A stretch of 64,000 nt of DNA from Streptomyces sp. MMG1533 (GCF_001279775.1 NZ_LGDG01000028.1:78294-142293), one strand, 5' to 3'; positions 33,602 through 45,137 are shown, counted from the first letter of the stretch. A program made the numbers and translations. Notes: a model not told the origin generated them from the sequence alone.

Positions 33602-36397
33602 TTACGGCAGGGGCTGCTCGGCCCAGATGACCTTGCCCTCGGGCGTGTAGCGGGTGCCCCAGCGTTCGGAGAGCTGGGCGACGAGGAACAGCCCGCGGCC
33701 GCCCTCGTCGGTCATGGCCGCGTACCGCAGATGGGGCGAGGTGCTGCTGCTGTCGAAGACCTCGCAGATCAGGGTGCGGTCGTGCAGCACACGCACGTGG
33801 ATGGGGTCGCCGCCGTAGCGGATCGCGTTGGTGACGAGCTCGCTCAGGATCAACTCGGTGGTGAACGTCAGCTCGTCCAGGCCCCATCGGGCGAGCTGAC
33901 GGCTGACCGAGGCGCGTACCTCGCCGACGGCCGCCGGGTCGCCCGGAACCTGCCACTCGGCGATCCGGTCGGCGGTCAGTGCCCGGGTGCGCGCCACGAT
34001 GAGGGCGATGTCGTCGCCGGCGCGGGTCGTGGGCCGGGAGTCGAGGACGATCCGGCAGGTGTCCTCGGGCGACCGGCCCGCCTGTTCCAGCGCCGTACGC
34101 AGCAGTTCCAGGCCCTCGTCGATGTCCCGGTCCCGGTCCTCCACGAGCCCGTCCGTGTAGAGCACGAGGCGGCTGCCCTCGGCCAGTTCGAGGTCGGCCG
34201 TCTCGAAGGGCAGCCCCCCGAGGCCGAGCGGGGGACCGGCCGGCACCTCCGGGAACTCGACGCTGCCGTCCGGGTGGATCAGCGCGGGCGGCGGGTGACC
34301 CGCCCGGGCGATCGTGCAGAGCCGGGAGACCGGGTCGTAGATCGCGTACAGACAGGTCGCCCCGGTGACGGGGGCGTTCGCGCCCTCCGCCGCCTCGTCC
34401 TGGTCGATGCGCCCGACCAACTCGTCCAGCAGCGAGAGGAGTTCGTCCGGCGGGAGGTCGAGGGCGGAGAAGTTGTGCACCGCCGTACGCAGGCGCCCCA
34501 TGGTGGCCGCGGCGTGCAGCCCGTGCCCGACGACGTCACCCACCACGAGCGCGACCCGGGCACCGGACAGCGGCAGTACGTCGAACCAGTCGCCGCCGAC
34601 ACCTTCCTGCGCGGGCAGATACCGGTAGGCGATCTCCAGGGCGTCCTGCTCGGGCAGGTTGCGGGGCAGCAGACTGCGCTGCAGCGTCACCGCCATGTTG
34701 TGCTCGCGTGTGTAGCGGCGCGCGTTGTCGATGGAGACCGCGGCCCGGGCGACCAGTTCCTCGGCGAGGGCCACCTCGTCCACGTCGAACGGCTCGGGCT
34801 TCTCGGACCGCCAGAAGCTGACCACCCCCAGCACCAGGCTGCCCGCGCGCAGCGGCACGGCGATCAGTGAGTGGATCCCGTACGCCACCACCTGGGCGGA
34901 GCGCTCCAGGTCCTGCGCCTGCCAGCCCACGGCCTCGCTCAGCCGCGGCTCGACGACGGCCTGTTCCGCGGCCAGGCTGCGCGCCTGCGGTGAGGTCTCG
35001 ACGAGCCGGATCCGCTCGCCGACCGGGTACAGCGGGGCGTCCTTGCGGATCCCGTTCACGGCCGTGCGGTGCAGAGCGGTCGTCGCCTCCGGCTGTCCGC
35101 CGCTCAGCACGGCGTCGAACAGGTCCACCGTGACGAAGTCCGCGAACCGGGGCACGGCCAGCTCCGCCAACTCCTCGGCGGTACGGGTCACGTCCAGACT
35201 CGTGCCGATGGCCACCCCGGCGTCGTACAGCATGTTCAGCCGCTCCCGCGCCGCCTCTGCGCGGCCGGACAGGGCACGCAGTTCCGTGGAGTCGCGCAGG
35301 GTGGCCACGGTGCCGGGCGGGCCGCCCTGGCTGTCGGTGGTCCGCTGGTTGATGGCCAGCAGCCGGTCCTTGACCAGGTGCACCTCGTCCGTGGCGACCC
35401 GTCCGGAGGCCAGCAGATCGGCCGTGTCGGGGGCGAGACCGAGGTCGAGCACATGCCGTCCCTCGGCGTCGTCGGGCAGGTCGAGCAGCCGGTGCGCCTC
35501 GTCGTTGGCGAGCAGCAGGGTGCCCTCGTCGCCGACGATGAGCACGCCCTCCCGTACGGAGTGCAGCACCGCGTCGTGGTGCTCGTACATCCGTGTCATC
35601 TCGTGCGGACCCAGGCCGTGCGTCTGCCGCAGCAGCCGTCGGCTCACCAGCGCGGTGCCCGCCGTGGCCAGGGCGAGGCCCGCCGCGGCGGCGAGCAGGA
35701 CCAGCGGGAGCTGCCGGTTGACGGCGCCGCCCACGCTCTCGGTCGTGATGCCCGCGGACACCAGGCCCACGACCTTGCCGTCGTCCGCCTTGACGGGCAC
35801 GACGGCCTGCACCAACGGGCCGATCGTTCCGGTGATCTCCTCGGTCACGGTCCGCCCGGCCAGCGCCGGGGCGATCGTCCCGACGAACTTCTTGCCGATG
35901 CGGTCCGGCTTGGGATGGCTGTAGCGGATGCCGTCGGTGTTCATGACGACGATGAAGTCCACCTTGGTCGCCTTGCGGGCCGCCTCCGCGCGCGGCTGGA
36001 GCACCGCCGACGGGTCGGGGGCGCTCAGCGCCTCGACGGTGCCCGGAGCGTTGGCGAAGGCCTCGGCGACGGCCACCGAACGGTTGCGGGCCTCCCGCGT
36101 GCTGTCGCTGCGTACCTGGAGCACCAGGGCCACCGCCGCGGCCACCACCAGCAGCAGCACGATCACCACTTGCAGGAGGAACACCTGTCCGGCGACGCTG
36201 CGCCCGCCGAGTGCCGACCGTGGTCCCGGGCGGCCCGCACCCCCTTGCCGCTGGGCGAGCGGGCCGCCCGGCTGCCGCCGGGGCCGCCGCGGATGCCCGT
36301 CGGGCGTCGCGAGAGCGCGGTCGGGCCCAGGTGACGGGCGCGGACCGCTGGGGCGACGGGTCAACCGGGCCCCGGATCGACCCAAGAGCCGGACCAT
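33602..36397 (-). CDS. Sensor SpoIIE phosphatase: Cache-PAS-GAF-PP2C-HATPase
   Basis: A 931-aa protein. Order: a basic Pro/Arg-rich leader of 65 residues, TM1 (about 72-95), an extracytoplasmic sensor of the CitA/DcuS Cache type (95-228), TM2 (230-252), a linker and PAS (about 275-370), GAF (about 385-560), SpoIIE/PP2C (about 575-790; GVGGDWFDV, VGDVVGHG, YTDGLVEDR, GDDIALIVAR), and a C-terminal RsbW-like HATPase (ELILSELVTNAIRYGGDP, EGGRGLFLVAQLSERWG). It joins kinase and phosphatase arms of a partner-switch in one protein, gated by an outside ligand. The true start may be downstream of the basic leader. Confidence 0.9.
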   Translation of the reverse strand: MVRLLGRSGARLTRRPSGPRPSPGPDRALATPDGHPRRPRRQPGGPLAQRQGGAGRPGPRSALGGRSVAGQVFLLQVVIVLLLVVAAAVALVLQVRSDSTREARNRSVAVAEAFANAPGTVEALSAPDPSAVLQPRAEAARKATKVDFIVVMNTDGIRYSHPKPDRIGKKFVGTIAPALAGRTVTEEITGTIGPLVQAVVPVKADDGKVVGLVSAGITTESVGGAVNRQLPLVLLAAAAGLALATAGTALVSRRLLRQTHGLGPHEMTRMYEHHDAVLHSVREGVLIVGDEGTLLLANDEAHRLLDLPDDAEGRHVLDLGLAPDTADLLASGRVATDEVHLVKDRLLAINQRTTDSQGGPPGTVATLRDSTELRALSGRAEAARERLNMLYDAGVAIGTSLDVTRTAEELAELAVPRFADFVTVDLFDAVLSGGQPEATTALHRTAVNGIRKDAPLYPVGERIRLVETSPQARSLAAEQAVVEPRLSEAVGWQAQDLERSAQVVAYGIHSLIAVPLRAGSLVLGVVSFWRSEKPEPFDVDEVALAEELVARAAVSIDNARRYTREHNMAVTLQRSLLPRNLPEQDALEIAYRYLPAQEGVGGDWFDVLPLSGARVALVVGDVVGHGLHAAATMGRLRTAVHNFSALDLPPDELLSLLDELVGRIDQDEAAEGANAPVTGATCLYAIYDPVSRLCTIARAGHPPPALIHPDGSVEFPEVPAGPPLGLGGLPFETADLELAEGSRLVLYTDGLVEDRDRDIDEGLELLRTALEQAGRSPEDTCRIVLDSRPTTRAGDDIALIVARTRALTADRIAEWQVPGDPAAVGEVRASVSRQLARWGLDELTFTTELILSELVTNAIRYGGDPIHVRVLHDRTLICEVFDSSSTSPHLRYAAMTDEGGRGLFLVAQLSERWGTRYTPEGKVIWAEQPLP

Positions 36398-36527
36398 GTG
36401 CCCATGTCTACACTGCCGGGCCTCAGGAGGCGAGGGGCGTCACAGGGCGTGACAGCCCGAGCCGGCCGACGTCGGCGGCTGCGGGGGCGCGGGGTCGGCC
36501 GGGGCGGCGCGCGCCCCGGAGTGGGTC

Positions 36528-39062
36528 TCATCGCGCGGGACGGCGCGTGGCGAGCAGGAGGGCGATGTCGTCCGGGCGGTCGACGGCGTGGCGGGCCGTC
36601 GTGGTGAGACGGTCGGCCACGCCTGCCAGCGCGCGTCCGCCCGGCCGGACGGCGGGGGCGCCGGCCTTGGCCAGGGCCACGCGCAGGGCGCTGATGCCGT
36701 CGTCGATGTCGCCGCCGGGCTTCTCGACCAGCCCGTCGGTGTAGAGGGCGAGGATGGCTCCGAGTTCCATGTGCAGCTCGGTCACCGGGTAGCGGGCCCG
36801 CGGGTCCACGCCGAGCACCACCCCGCCGGCCAGGTCCAGGACGTGGGTGCGGCCGTCCGGCCGGCGCAGCAGCGGCTGCGGGTGCCCGGCGCGGGCCGCC
36901 AGGGCCACCCCGGTGGCGGGGTCCAGCCGGATGTAGCAGCAGCTGGCGAACAGCCCGGGGTCGAGGTCGATGAGCAGGTGGTTGGTGCCGCTCATGACCT
37001 CGTCGGGCGGCCGGTCGCCGAGCGCGAACGCCCTTACGGCGCTGCGCAGTTGCCCCATGGTCGCCGCCGCCTGCACCCCGTGCCCCTGCACGTCCCCGAT
37101 GACCAGGGCGAGGCCGTCGCCGGACTCCACGACGTCGTACCAGTCACCGCCCACGTCCATGCCCTGCGTGCCGGGCAGATAGCGTCCCGCGGTCTCCACC
37201 TGCGGGTGGGCCGACAGCCGCCGGGGGAGCAGGGCCTGCTGGAGCCCGCGGGCGAGGGCGGCCTCGGTCTCGTAGCGCTGTGCCTTCTCCATGGCGTGGG
37301 CGATGAGCCCGGCGAGCGCGGTGAGCACCGTACGTTCCTCGGTGCTGAAGCTGCGCGGCCGGTCGAAGCCCAGGATGCAGGAGCCGACCGGGCGGCCGGA
37401 GGCGATCAGCGGCAGGAAGGCGCGGGCGCCCTCCTCGGCGTCCAGCTGGATTCCGGGGTAGGCGGCGGCCAGTTGCTGCATCGAGTCGAAGAAGAGCGGC
37501 CGGCCGGTGGTGAGCGTCTCGACGCCGGGCAGCCGTGCGTCGAGCCCCACCCCCTCGAAGGGGGCGAGGAACCCTGTGGGGAAGCCGTTCTCCCAGGCCA
37601 GGTGCAGATGCCGGTCCTGGAGCAGGTAGATGGCGAGCCGACGGCCGCCGAAGGCGGGCAGCAGCTCCCGCATCACGACGGCGGACACCTGACGGGCGGT
37701 GACCGCCTCCGTCAGCGCGATCGCGAGGACGATGGGGCGGTACACGGGTGCCGCCGTGGCGAAGCCGTTCCCGGCGGCGGGGGCGGCGGGGGCGGCGTCC
37801 GCCACCCGGCTCGCCGGACGGACCGTGCAGGTCAGCCGGTCCGGGCCGGGATGCACGGCGAGCGCGAGCCAGTCGCCCTCGGACGGCTGCGACACGGGCT
37901 CGCGGCCGTTCGCGGCAGGTCGCTCGACGTGGAAGTGCACCGGGTCCGGCGACAGCAGGGCCCCGCGCAGATGGTCCTCGACGTCGGGCCGGCCGAACCA
38001 CGGCGCGGCGTCCCACAGGGCCCGGCCGAGCAGCTCGGTCCGCGGCCGGCGCAGCAGCTGCGCGGCGCGCGGATTGGCGTAGACGATCAGCCCCTCCCGG
38101 TCGAGGCAGAACACCCCGTCCGGCAGCAGGTCGGCCGCCGCGTCGGCGGTCGCGCCGAAACCCGGATCCAGGACGATGCCCCGTACCGGACCTGCCTCGG
38201 GCGGTACGGCGGTCGGGGTGGTCGCGTCGTGCGGATCCCACCCGTTCGCGTCGTGCGGGCTCCACAGGTCCATCAGCCGCAGCTCACCGTCCGCCGCCCG
38301 CAGGTACAGCGGCAGGGTCGGAGGCCTGCCGACGGCCGTGTCCCGCAGCGCGACCAGAATCCGGTTCGCCTCGGACGGGGCCACGGCGTCCGCGAACGCC
38401 TCCAGGGTTCCGGTGAACTCCGTCGGCACCACGCCCATCAGGGCGTACAGCCCCGCGTCACCGGTCAGGACGCCCGTCTCCGGCGTCCACATGAAACGCC
38501 CCATGCGCGCGAGCGGCGGACGCGCGGCCGGCGGCCGGACGCACAGTGGCTCATGGTCCCAGGCGACCGGGGCCGCCTCCTCTTTGCCGAGTCTCCGCAG
38601 GGCCGCGCCCAAATCCTGCGCCAGCCGCGCGAGCCGGTCACGTTCGGCCACCACCTCGGCGGCGTCCGCGACGGCGGGGCGCAGCACGCTTAGGACGCCG
38701 TAGGTGTCGGAACCGGCCACGACCGGCGCGTAGAGGGAGCCGAACTGGAAAGGCAGACCGGCCGCGAACTGGGGGTAGCGGCGCATCGTCTCCGTGGCGT
38801 TCGGCAGGACCACCTGGACGCCCAGCCGATGGGAGTCCGCGACGGGGAACGGACTGTCCACGTGCAGCTGCCACCAGGGACGGAACAGGGGACAGGGCAG
38901 CCCGGCGAGCACGGCAAGGCGCAGCAGTCCGGGCGTGGAGGAGCGCAGGTAGACCCCTCCCGCGTGGCCGCCGGCTGCGCTGACCGCCTCTGTCGAGGCG
39001 TCGATCAGCAGCGCCGCCAGCCGTCCGGGCTTCGGCTGTGCGTCCTGGGAGTTCCCAGTCAT
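36528..39062 (-). CDS. Soluble PAS/GAF SpoIIE phosphatase
   Basis: An 844-aa protein without membrane segments. It has an N-terminal GAF-like region (about 10-160), a PAS-like stretch (about 185-290), a second PAS (about 310-410; LLPDGVFCLDREGLIVYANP), a GAF (about 445-600) and a PP2C/SpoIIE domain (about 615-844; MDVGGDWYDVV, IGDVQGHG, LYTDGLVEK, DDIALLLATR). It lacks the HATPase domain of its neighbour at 33602. The two genes are in tandem with a 130-bp gap and may act on the same anti-anti-sigma factor with different inputs. Confidence 0.9.
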   Translation of the reverse strand: MTGNSQDAQPKPGRLAALLIDASTEAVSAAGGHAGGVYLRSSTPGLLRLAVLAGLPCPLFRPWWQLHVDSPFPVADSHRLGVQVVLPNATETMRRYPQFAAGLPFQFGSLYAPVVAGSDTYGVLSVLRPAVADAAEVVAERDRLARLAQDLGAALRRLGKEEAAPVAWDHEPLCVRPPAARPPLARMGRFMWTPETGVLTGDAGLYALMGVVPTEFTGTLEAFADAVAPSEANRILVALRDTAVGRPPTLPLYLRAADGELRLMDLWSPHDANGWDPHDATTPTAVPPEAGPVRGIVLDPGFGATADAAADLLPDGVFCLDREGLIVYANPRAAQLLRRPRTELLGRALWDAAPWFGRPDVEDHLRGALLSPDPVHFHVERPAANGREPVSQPSEGDWLALAVHPGPDRLTCTVRPASRVADAAPAAPAAGNGFATAAPVYRPIVLAIALTEAVTARQVSAVVMRELLPAFGGRRLAIYLLQDRHLHLAWENGFPTGFLAPFEGVGLDARLPGVETLTTGRPLFFDSMQQLAAAYPGIQLDAEEGARAFLPLIASGRPVGSCILGFDRPRSFSTEERTVLTALAGLIAHAMEKAQRYETEAALARGLQQALLPRRLSAHPQVETAGRYLPGTQGMDVGGDWYDVVESGDGLALVIGDVQGHGVQAAATMGQLRSAVRAFALGDRPPDEVMSGTNHLLIDLDPGLFASCCYIRLDPATGVALAARAGHPQPLLRRPDGRTHVLDLAGGVVLGVDPRARYPVTELHMELGAILALYTDGLVEKPGGDIDDGISALRVALAKAGAPAVRPGGRALAGVADRLTTTARHAVDRPDDIALLLATRRPAR

Positions 39063-39191
39063 CGGCCCTACCTCGTCCGTGCGCCGTCAAGCGGGCGACA
39101 CAGCAAGAATGCGCCACGACGGGCCCGGACCGCACCTGGGCGGCGGAAGGAACCTCGTGAGGAACGCCGTGCTCCGTGTGATCGAGCCGCG

Positions 39192-39758
39192 TCAGCGGCT
39201 GCCGGTCCAGTTGTGGGCCACGTCCACCACGACCCGGTCGGAAAGCTGCTGCACCCGGAACGGCAGCCGGGCACGGACCCCCAGCCCGATCTGCGTCTCG
39301 CCCTCGAAGCTGCCGGCGAACCGGGTGTCCCTGAAGGTGCGGTAGCCGGTGAGGTCCACACCGGGCAGCGGGCGTGCCACCCGCCCGGCATACGTGGGCT
39401 TCCCGGTCGCGGGGTCGTAGGCGGGTGCGGCCACCCGCACCTCGAGGACGGCTCCGCCGCCGACGGGTACCGGACGGCCCGATGCGTCCTGACGGAGTCG
39501 GTCGACGTAGCGCACCCAGTAGCCGAGGCCGCTGCCGCCGCCGGGGACGTCGATGACCATCCGGTCGTAGCACGCGTGACTGCCGGTCCTGATGTTCTTC
39601 ACCGGCGCCGTCGTGCCGGAGGCACGGGACTTGGCCAGGCTGCCCCAGCCGGTGGGGCACGCCGTGGCTGCCGGGGCGGCGTCGGCCGGCATCGTGCTCG
39701 CCGTCAACGCGGCTCCCATGAGTACCGCCGCGGCCCATGCTGTTCTGCTTCGTCTCAT
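39192..39758 (-). CDS. Secreted AMIN-like domain protein
   Basis: A 188-aa precursor starting at ATG 39758 after GGGGGA. A Sec signal (RRSRTAWAAAVLMGAALTAS) ends near ADA-AP. The mature part has the beta-rich AMIN-like pattern: CYDRMVIDVPGG, GYWVRYVDRL, TGYRTFRDTRFAGSFEGETQ, IGLGVRARLPFRV and RVVVDVAHNW. Such domains often bind cell-wall glycan or polysaccharide. The frame extends upstream to 40049 but that part lacks coding bias and covers the xylanase promoter. It is divergent from the xylanase gene. Confidence 0.82.
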   Translation of the reverse strand: MRRSRTAWAAAVLMGAALTASTMPADAAPAATACPTGWGSLAKSRASGTTAPVKNIRTGSHACYDRMVIDVPGGGSGLGYWVRYVDRLRQDASGRPVPVGGGAVLEVRVAAPAYDPATGKPTYAGRVARPLPGVDLTGYRTFRDTRFAGSFEGETQIGLGVRARLPFRVQQLSDRVVVDVAHNWTGSR

Positions 39759-39875
39759 GATGTCCCCCGAGGCGTTGATGTGACTGATATCTGGTGAGAC
39801 ATCCGGCTTCGCCGAATGGTTGCGCTGTTGATGGAGGAATCGCTTCCGGATGACGTCCGGATCACGTGCGGATGA

Positions 39876-41411
<1,536 letters not shown>

Positions 41412-41568
41412 CCGCGCCTTCGCCCGGTCCCGACAGAGCCCGGGCCGCCCGGCCGATGTGGTCGAAGCCACGTCACCGAGGAGGCCCGGGCCATGTCGTA
41501 CGGCAGGACGCGCGGGCTACCGTTTCGCGCAGTCCCCTGTCTCACCACACGCATCGGGCGGCCCGGCA

Positions 41569-42096
41569 GTGCAAGCAGATCTCTCCCCGCTCATCGCGGC
41601 GACCGCCCAGTGGCTGACCTGCGCCTACCCGTCGGGCGGCGGCGCGCTGGCCTCCGCCCTGTGCGAGGCGCAGGCACGGCAGGCCGTGACGGTCGCGGCC
41701 TGGCTCAGGTATCCGACGCAGATGGACGCCGCGCTGGTCGGCATGGCCGGGCCCGGCGGCTCGGCCCGGCTCGACTGGATCACCGGCGCCGACGGGACCG
41801 GCGCCCAGGACACGGACGAGCACGCTTGGCGCACCTGGGTCGACGAGGTCGTGGCGAGCTGGGCGGCCTGCCTGCTCACCGACCCGGAACTGGCCGGCCT
41901 GGCGGTGGCCGCGCTCGCCGGGGGCACCCACACGGCCGTTGTGCCGGCCGAATTCCGCCGCCTGCTCGCACCCGACGAGGCGGACCGCCGTGCTGCGACC
42001 CTCCTGCGCCACCCCGACCTGCTGGCCCCCGTGGCCGAACTCCACCACGCCCAGCTCGTGGAACGCCTGCACCCGGGACAGGCCCTGATCGCCTGA
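41569..42096 (+). CDS. Conserved hypothetical protein
   Basis: A 175-aa soluble alpha-helical protein (DLSPLIAATAQWLTCAYPSG, QARQAVTVAAWLRYPTQMDA). I do not recognise a named family. The start is uncertain: GTG 41569 is chosen by where coding bias begins, while the only strong ribosome site, GAGGAGG near 41480, serves ATG 41493 in another frame. A shift in the N-terminus, real or from an error, is possible. It is convergent with the hemerythrin gene 25 bp away. Confidence 0.65.
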   Translation: MQADLSPLIAATAQWLTCAYPSGGGALASALCEAQARQAVTVAAWLRYPTQMDAALVGMAGPGGSARLDWITGADGTGAQDTDEHAWRTWVDEVVASWAACLLTDPELAGLAVAALAGGTHTAVVPAEFRRLLAPDEADRRAATLLRHPDLLAPVAELHHAQLVERLHPGQALIA

Positions 42097-42120
42097 GGCC
42101 GCCGACGGGTCGGCAACGGG

Positions 42121-42684
42121 TCAGCCGTGCTTGCCGCGGCCCGTCAGCGCGTCCCGCAACCGGTCGATCAGTCCGGCACCCGGAGCCAGCAGCTTGTTGG
42201 CCGGAGGCGTGTCCGGGGCGGACGGGTGCGGCCGCGTCGGCGCCATCTTCTTGGCCGTACGGACCTTGTCGCCCAGCTCGTCGAGCATCTCCGCCGGGCA
42301 CGCCACCCGCAGCTGCGGGAACAGGGTCTCCTCCTCGTCGGCGATGTGGGAGCGGATCTCGCTCATCAGCATCCCGATCAGCCGGTCGAACTCGGGGTCG
42401 TCCGCCTCGTGGCCCTCCAGATCCTTCATGATCCGCTCGGCCTTCGAGTGGTCCTCGAGCTCCCGGTCCGCCATGGCGTTCCCGTTCACCAGGTGCTTGC
42501 GCACCGCCGGGTAGAGGTACTCCTCCTCGGCCACCGAGTGCCGGACCAGCTCCATCGTGGCCTGCTCGGCGTACACCTTGCGGTTCTTGTCACCGGACGG
42601 CAGCGCCTCGACGCGGCCGAACATGTCCTCGACCTCCCGGTGATCGGTCACCAGTTCGTCGATGACGTCTCCTCCGTGTCCCAT
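42121..42684 (-). CDS. Hemerythrin HHE-domain protein
   Basis: A 187-aa protein. ATG 42684 sits 8 nt from GGAGG; GTG 42693 is an alternative. The four-helix HHE site is readable: ELVTDHREVEDMF, RHSVAEEEYLYP, EDHSKAERIM and SHIADEEETLFP. It binds a di-iron centre and may sense or buffer oxygen, NO or iron. A disordered Pro-rich C-terminal tail of about 45 residues follows. Confidence 0.9.
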   Translation of the reverse strand: MGHGGDVIDELVTDHREVEDMFGRVEALPSGDKNRKVYAEQATMELVRHSVAEEEYLYPAVRKHLVNGNAMADRELEDHSKAERIMKDLEGHEADDPEFDRLIGMLMSEIRSHIADEEETLFPQLRVACPAEMLDELGDKVRTAKKMAPTRPHPSAPDTPPANKLLAPGAGLIDRLRDALTGRGKHG

Positions 42685-42859
42685 GCTCTCCACCTCCAGC
42701 CAGGGGGTGGCGGATCCGGTCCTGACCCGCCACGGGCCCCGAGTGCCCCCCGGCGGCCGCCCTACGCGCGGTCAAAGCCCGGTCCGGATGGGTGTGGGCG
42801 GGGCACATCGAAGGAACTCGCACCGGGACACCGGCGTACGACGCCCCTGGGAGGCCGAC

Positions 42860-44044
42860 GTGACCGACGCTCTGGACGAGGTGCTCGCGCGAGTACGCGG
42901 GGAAGTGGCCGCCAGGGCCGAGCGGCTGTGGGACGTCGCACTGACCCTGCACACCGAGCCCGAGTACGCCTTCGAGGAGCATCGGGCGGCGGCACTGCTC
43001 TGCGGCGAACTCGCTTGGGAGGGCTTCACCGTCGAGCGGGGCGTCGCCGGGCTGCCCACCGCCTTCGTCGCACGCTGGGGCGCGCGGCCCAGGCCCGCGG
43101 TGGCCCTGCTCCTGGAGTACGACGCTCTGCCCGGCCTCGGGCACGCCTGCGGCCACAATCTGATCGCCGCCGCCGGACTGGGCGCCGCGCTGGCGGTGCG
43201 GGCCGCCCTGCCCGCGGACGCCGGAAGCGTATGGGCCGTGGGCACGCCGGCCGAGGAGGGCGGTGGCGGCAAGGTCACCGAGGTGGAGGCAGGGCTGTTC
43301 GACGACGTCGATGCCGCGCTGATGTTCCATCCCGGTGTGCACAGCTGGCGGTGGGCGCCGCTGACCGCGCAGGCCCAGTACCGGGTCGCCTTCCACGGGC
43401 GTGCCGCGCACCCGACCGGAAACCCCACCGAGGGCATCGACGCCCTCGCGGCGCTGATCCAGCTGTTCAACACCCTCGCCGTGGTCGGGCGGCGGCTGCC
43501 CGAGGGCTCCCACGTCCAGGGCATCGTCACCGAAGGGGGCCGGGCGACGAACATCGTCCCCGCGTACGCGGAGGGCCAGTTCGGCCTGCGCGCCGCGACG
43601 ACCGCCGCCCTGGAGGACCTGGCGGGGGAGCTGCTCACCTGCGCACAGGGCGTGGCCCGGGCGACGGGAACGACGGTCACCGTCGAACGCGCCACACCGC
43701 GCTACGAGCACTTCCGCGACAGCAGGGTGCTGTCCGAGCGGTTCGCCCTTCACCTGGCCGGCACGGGCCTTGGGATCACACCCCCGCAACCGGGCGTGTA
43801 CCTGGGCTCCTCCGACATCGGCAACGTCAGCGGACGCGTCCCCGCCATCCATCCCTTCGTCGCGATCATGGATCCCGACGGCTCCGACCACACCCCCGAG
43901 TTCGCCGCCGCGGCGGCGTCCGACCGCGGCCGGGAGGCGATGCTCGCGGCGGCGGAGGCACTGGCCTGCACGGCGGTCGAGGTGCTCCTGCGCACGGACG
44001 TGCGGGAACGGGCGTGGCAGGACCTCACGGCCGCCGCGCCCTGA
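42860..44044 (+). CDS. M20-family amidohydrolase
   Basis: A 394-aa protein from GTG 42860 with GGGAGG ahead. The metal-binding motif GHACGHNLIAAAG is near residue 100, with TPAEEGGGGK and the dimerisation-domain entry VAFHGRAAHPTGNPTEGIDA. It belongs to the IAA-amino-acid hydrolase/AbgB-like branch of M20D peptidases, which remove acyl or benzoyl groups from amino acids. Monocistronic. Confidence 0.9.
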   Translation: MTDALDEVLARVRGEVAARAERLWDVALTLHTEPEYAFEEHRAAALLCGELAWEGFTVERGVAGLPTAFVARWGARPRPAVALLLEYDALPGLGHACGHNLIAAAGLGAALAVRAALPADAGSVWAVGTPAEEGGGGKVTEVEAGLFDDVDAALMFHPGVHSWRWAPLTAQAQYRVAFHGRAAHPTGNPTEGIDALAALIQLFNTLAVVGRRLPEGSHVQGIVTEGGRATNIVPAYAEGQFGLRAATTAALEDLAGELLTCAQGVARATGTTVTVERATPRYEHFRDSRVLSERFALHLAGTGLGITPPQPGVYLGSSDIGNVSGRVPAIHPFVAIMDPDGSDHTPEFAAAAASDRGREAMLAAAEALACTAVEVLLRTDVRERAWQDLTAAAP

Positions 44045-44106
44045 GGTCCGGGCCACCGACCAGGCCGTCACCCTGGCCGCCTGTGAGCTCCAGGGCTCAG
44101 CAGGGC

Positions 44107-44832
44107 TCAGCTTGCGTGGAGCCGGTACACGTTGAACGCCCGCCGGATGACCGGCTGGGCCACGTTGCGCACCCGCACGCCACCGGCCGTCATCCCGTGC
44201 TCGGTGCCCATGTGGGCGTGCCCGTGGACGGAGAGGTCGGCACCGGCCGTGTCGATCGCCTCCGCCAGCAGATAGCTGCCGAGGAACGGGTAGATCTCCG
44301 GCGGCTCACCGGCGAGGGTGTCGGCGACGGGGGAGAAGTGGGTGAGGGCGATCCGCAGCTCACAGCCACCGTCCTCCAGCTCGTCCAGTGCGATGTGCAG
44401 CGCGTCCGCGCAGCGTCGCGTGTAGCGGACGAACTCCTTCATCAGCGGCTCGCCGAACTCGCCGGCGCTGCGTCCGACGAACCCGCCGCCGAAGCCCTTG
44501 GTACCGGCGACCCCGACGCGCGTGCCCTCGCACTCGACGACCGTGCCCGTACCCTCCAGCACCGTCACGTCCGCCTCCTGGAGGATGGCGGTGACCTTTT
44601 CGGGCTGCTCGTCGTGATGGTCGTGGTTGCCGAGCACCGCCACGACCGGCACCGGCAGCCCCTGTACCTCCCGCGCCACCACCCGGGCCTCCTCCGGCGT
44701 GCCGTGCCGGGTGAGGTCGCCCGCCAGGAGCAGCAGGTCGGCGCAGTCGTGAAGGGTGTCGAAGGCGGGGCGCAGCAGGCCCTGGCTGTCGGCCCCCATG
44801 TGGATGTCCCCCACGGCGGCGACGCGGATCAT
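44107..44832 (-). CDS. Calcineurin-like metallophosphoesterase
   Basis: A 241-aa protein starting at ATG 44832 after GGAGGACC. Motifs in order: GDIHMG, LLLAGDLTRHG, VLGNHDHHDEQ, THFSPV and HGHAHMGTEHG, a full di-metal phosphoesterase site. It overlaps the BON gene by 4 bp, as the last member of a three-gene operon. Substrate is open; a phosphodiester or pyrophosphate is likely. Confidence 0.9.
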   Translation of the reverse strand: MIRVAAVGDIHMGADSQGLLRPAFDTLHDCADLLLLAGDLTRHGTPEEARVVAREVQGLPVPVVAVLGNHDHHDEQPEKVTAILQEADVTVLEGTGTVVECEGTRVGVAGTKGFGGGFVGRSAGEFGEPLMKEFVRYTRRCADALHIALDELEDGGCELRIALTHFSPVADTLAGEPPEIYPFLGSYLLAEAIDTAGADLSVHGHAHMGTEHGMTAGGVRVRNVAQPVIRRAFNVYRLHAS

Positions 44833-45137
44833 GGCAGGTCCTCCGCATGCTCGGGGGAGGCGGTCTGGGCCACCACGACGTCCGTGTGCACGGAGATCCC
44901 GGCCAGCTCTTCGCGGACGGTCCGCAGCAGCGTCTCGCGGCACTGTACGGAGGGCACCGTGCCGCTCACCACGACCGCTCCGGCCCGCAGCTCGGACCGT
45001 ACGCCGAGTTCACCGAGTTCCTCCGCGGCGAGCCGGTCGCGCAGATGGGCGACGCGGTACTCGACGTTCTCCGCGGCAGGGGCGGGGGCAGGGGCAGGGT
45101 CGGCTCCGTGGGCCCGCCCCGCGCCGGTCTCGCTCAT
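44829..45137 (-). CDS. BON-domain protein
   Basis: A 102-aa protein starting at ATG 45137, overlapping both neighbours by 4 bp. After a Pro/Ala-rich N-terminus it has a BON-type alpha/beta unit (RVAHLRDRLAAEELGELGVR, SELRAGAVVVSGTVPS, REELAGISVHTDVVV). BON domains are thought to bind lipid or carbohydrate surfaces. There is no signal peptide, so it is cytoplasmic. Confidence 0.8.
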   Translation of the reverse strand: MSETGAGRAHGADPAPAPAPAAENVEYRVAHLRDRLAAEELGELGVRSELRAGAVVVSGTVPSVQCRETLLRTVREELAGISVHTDVVVAQTASPEHAEDLP

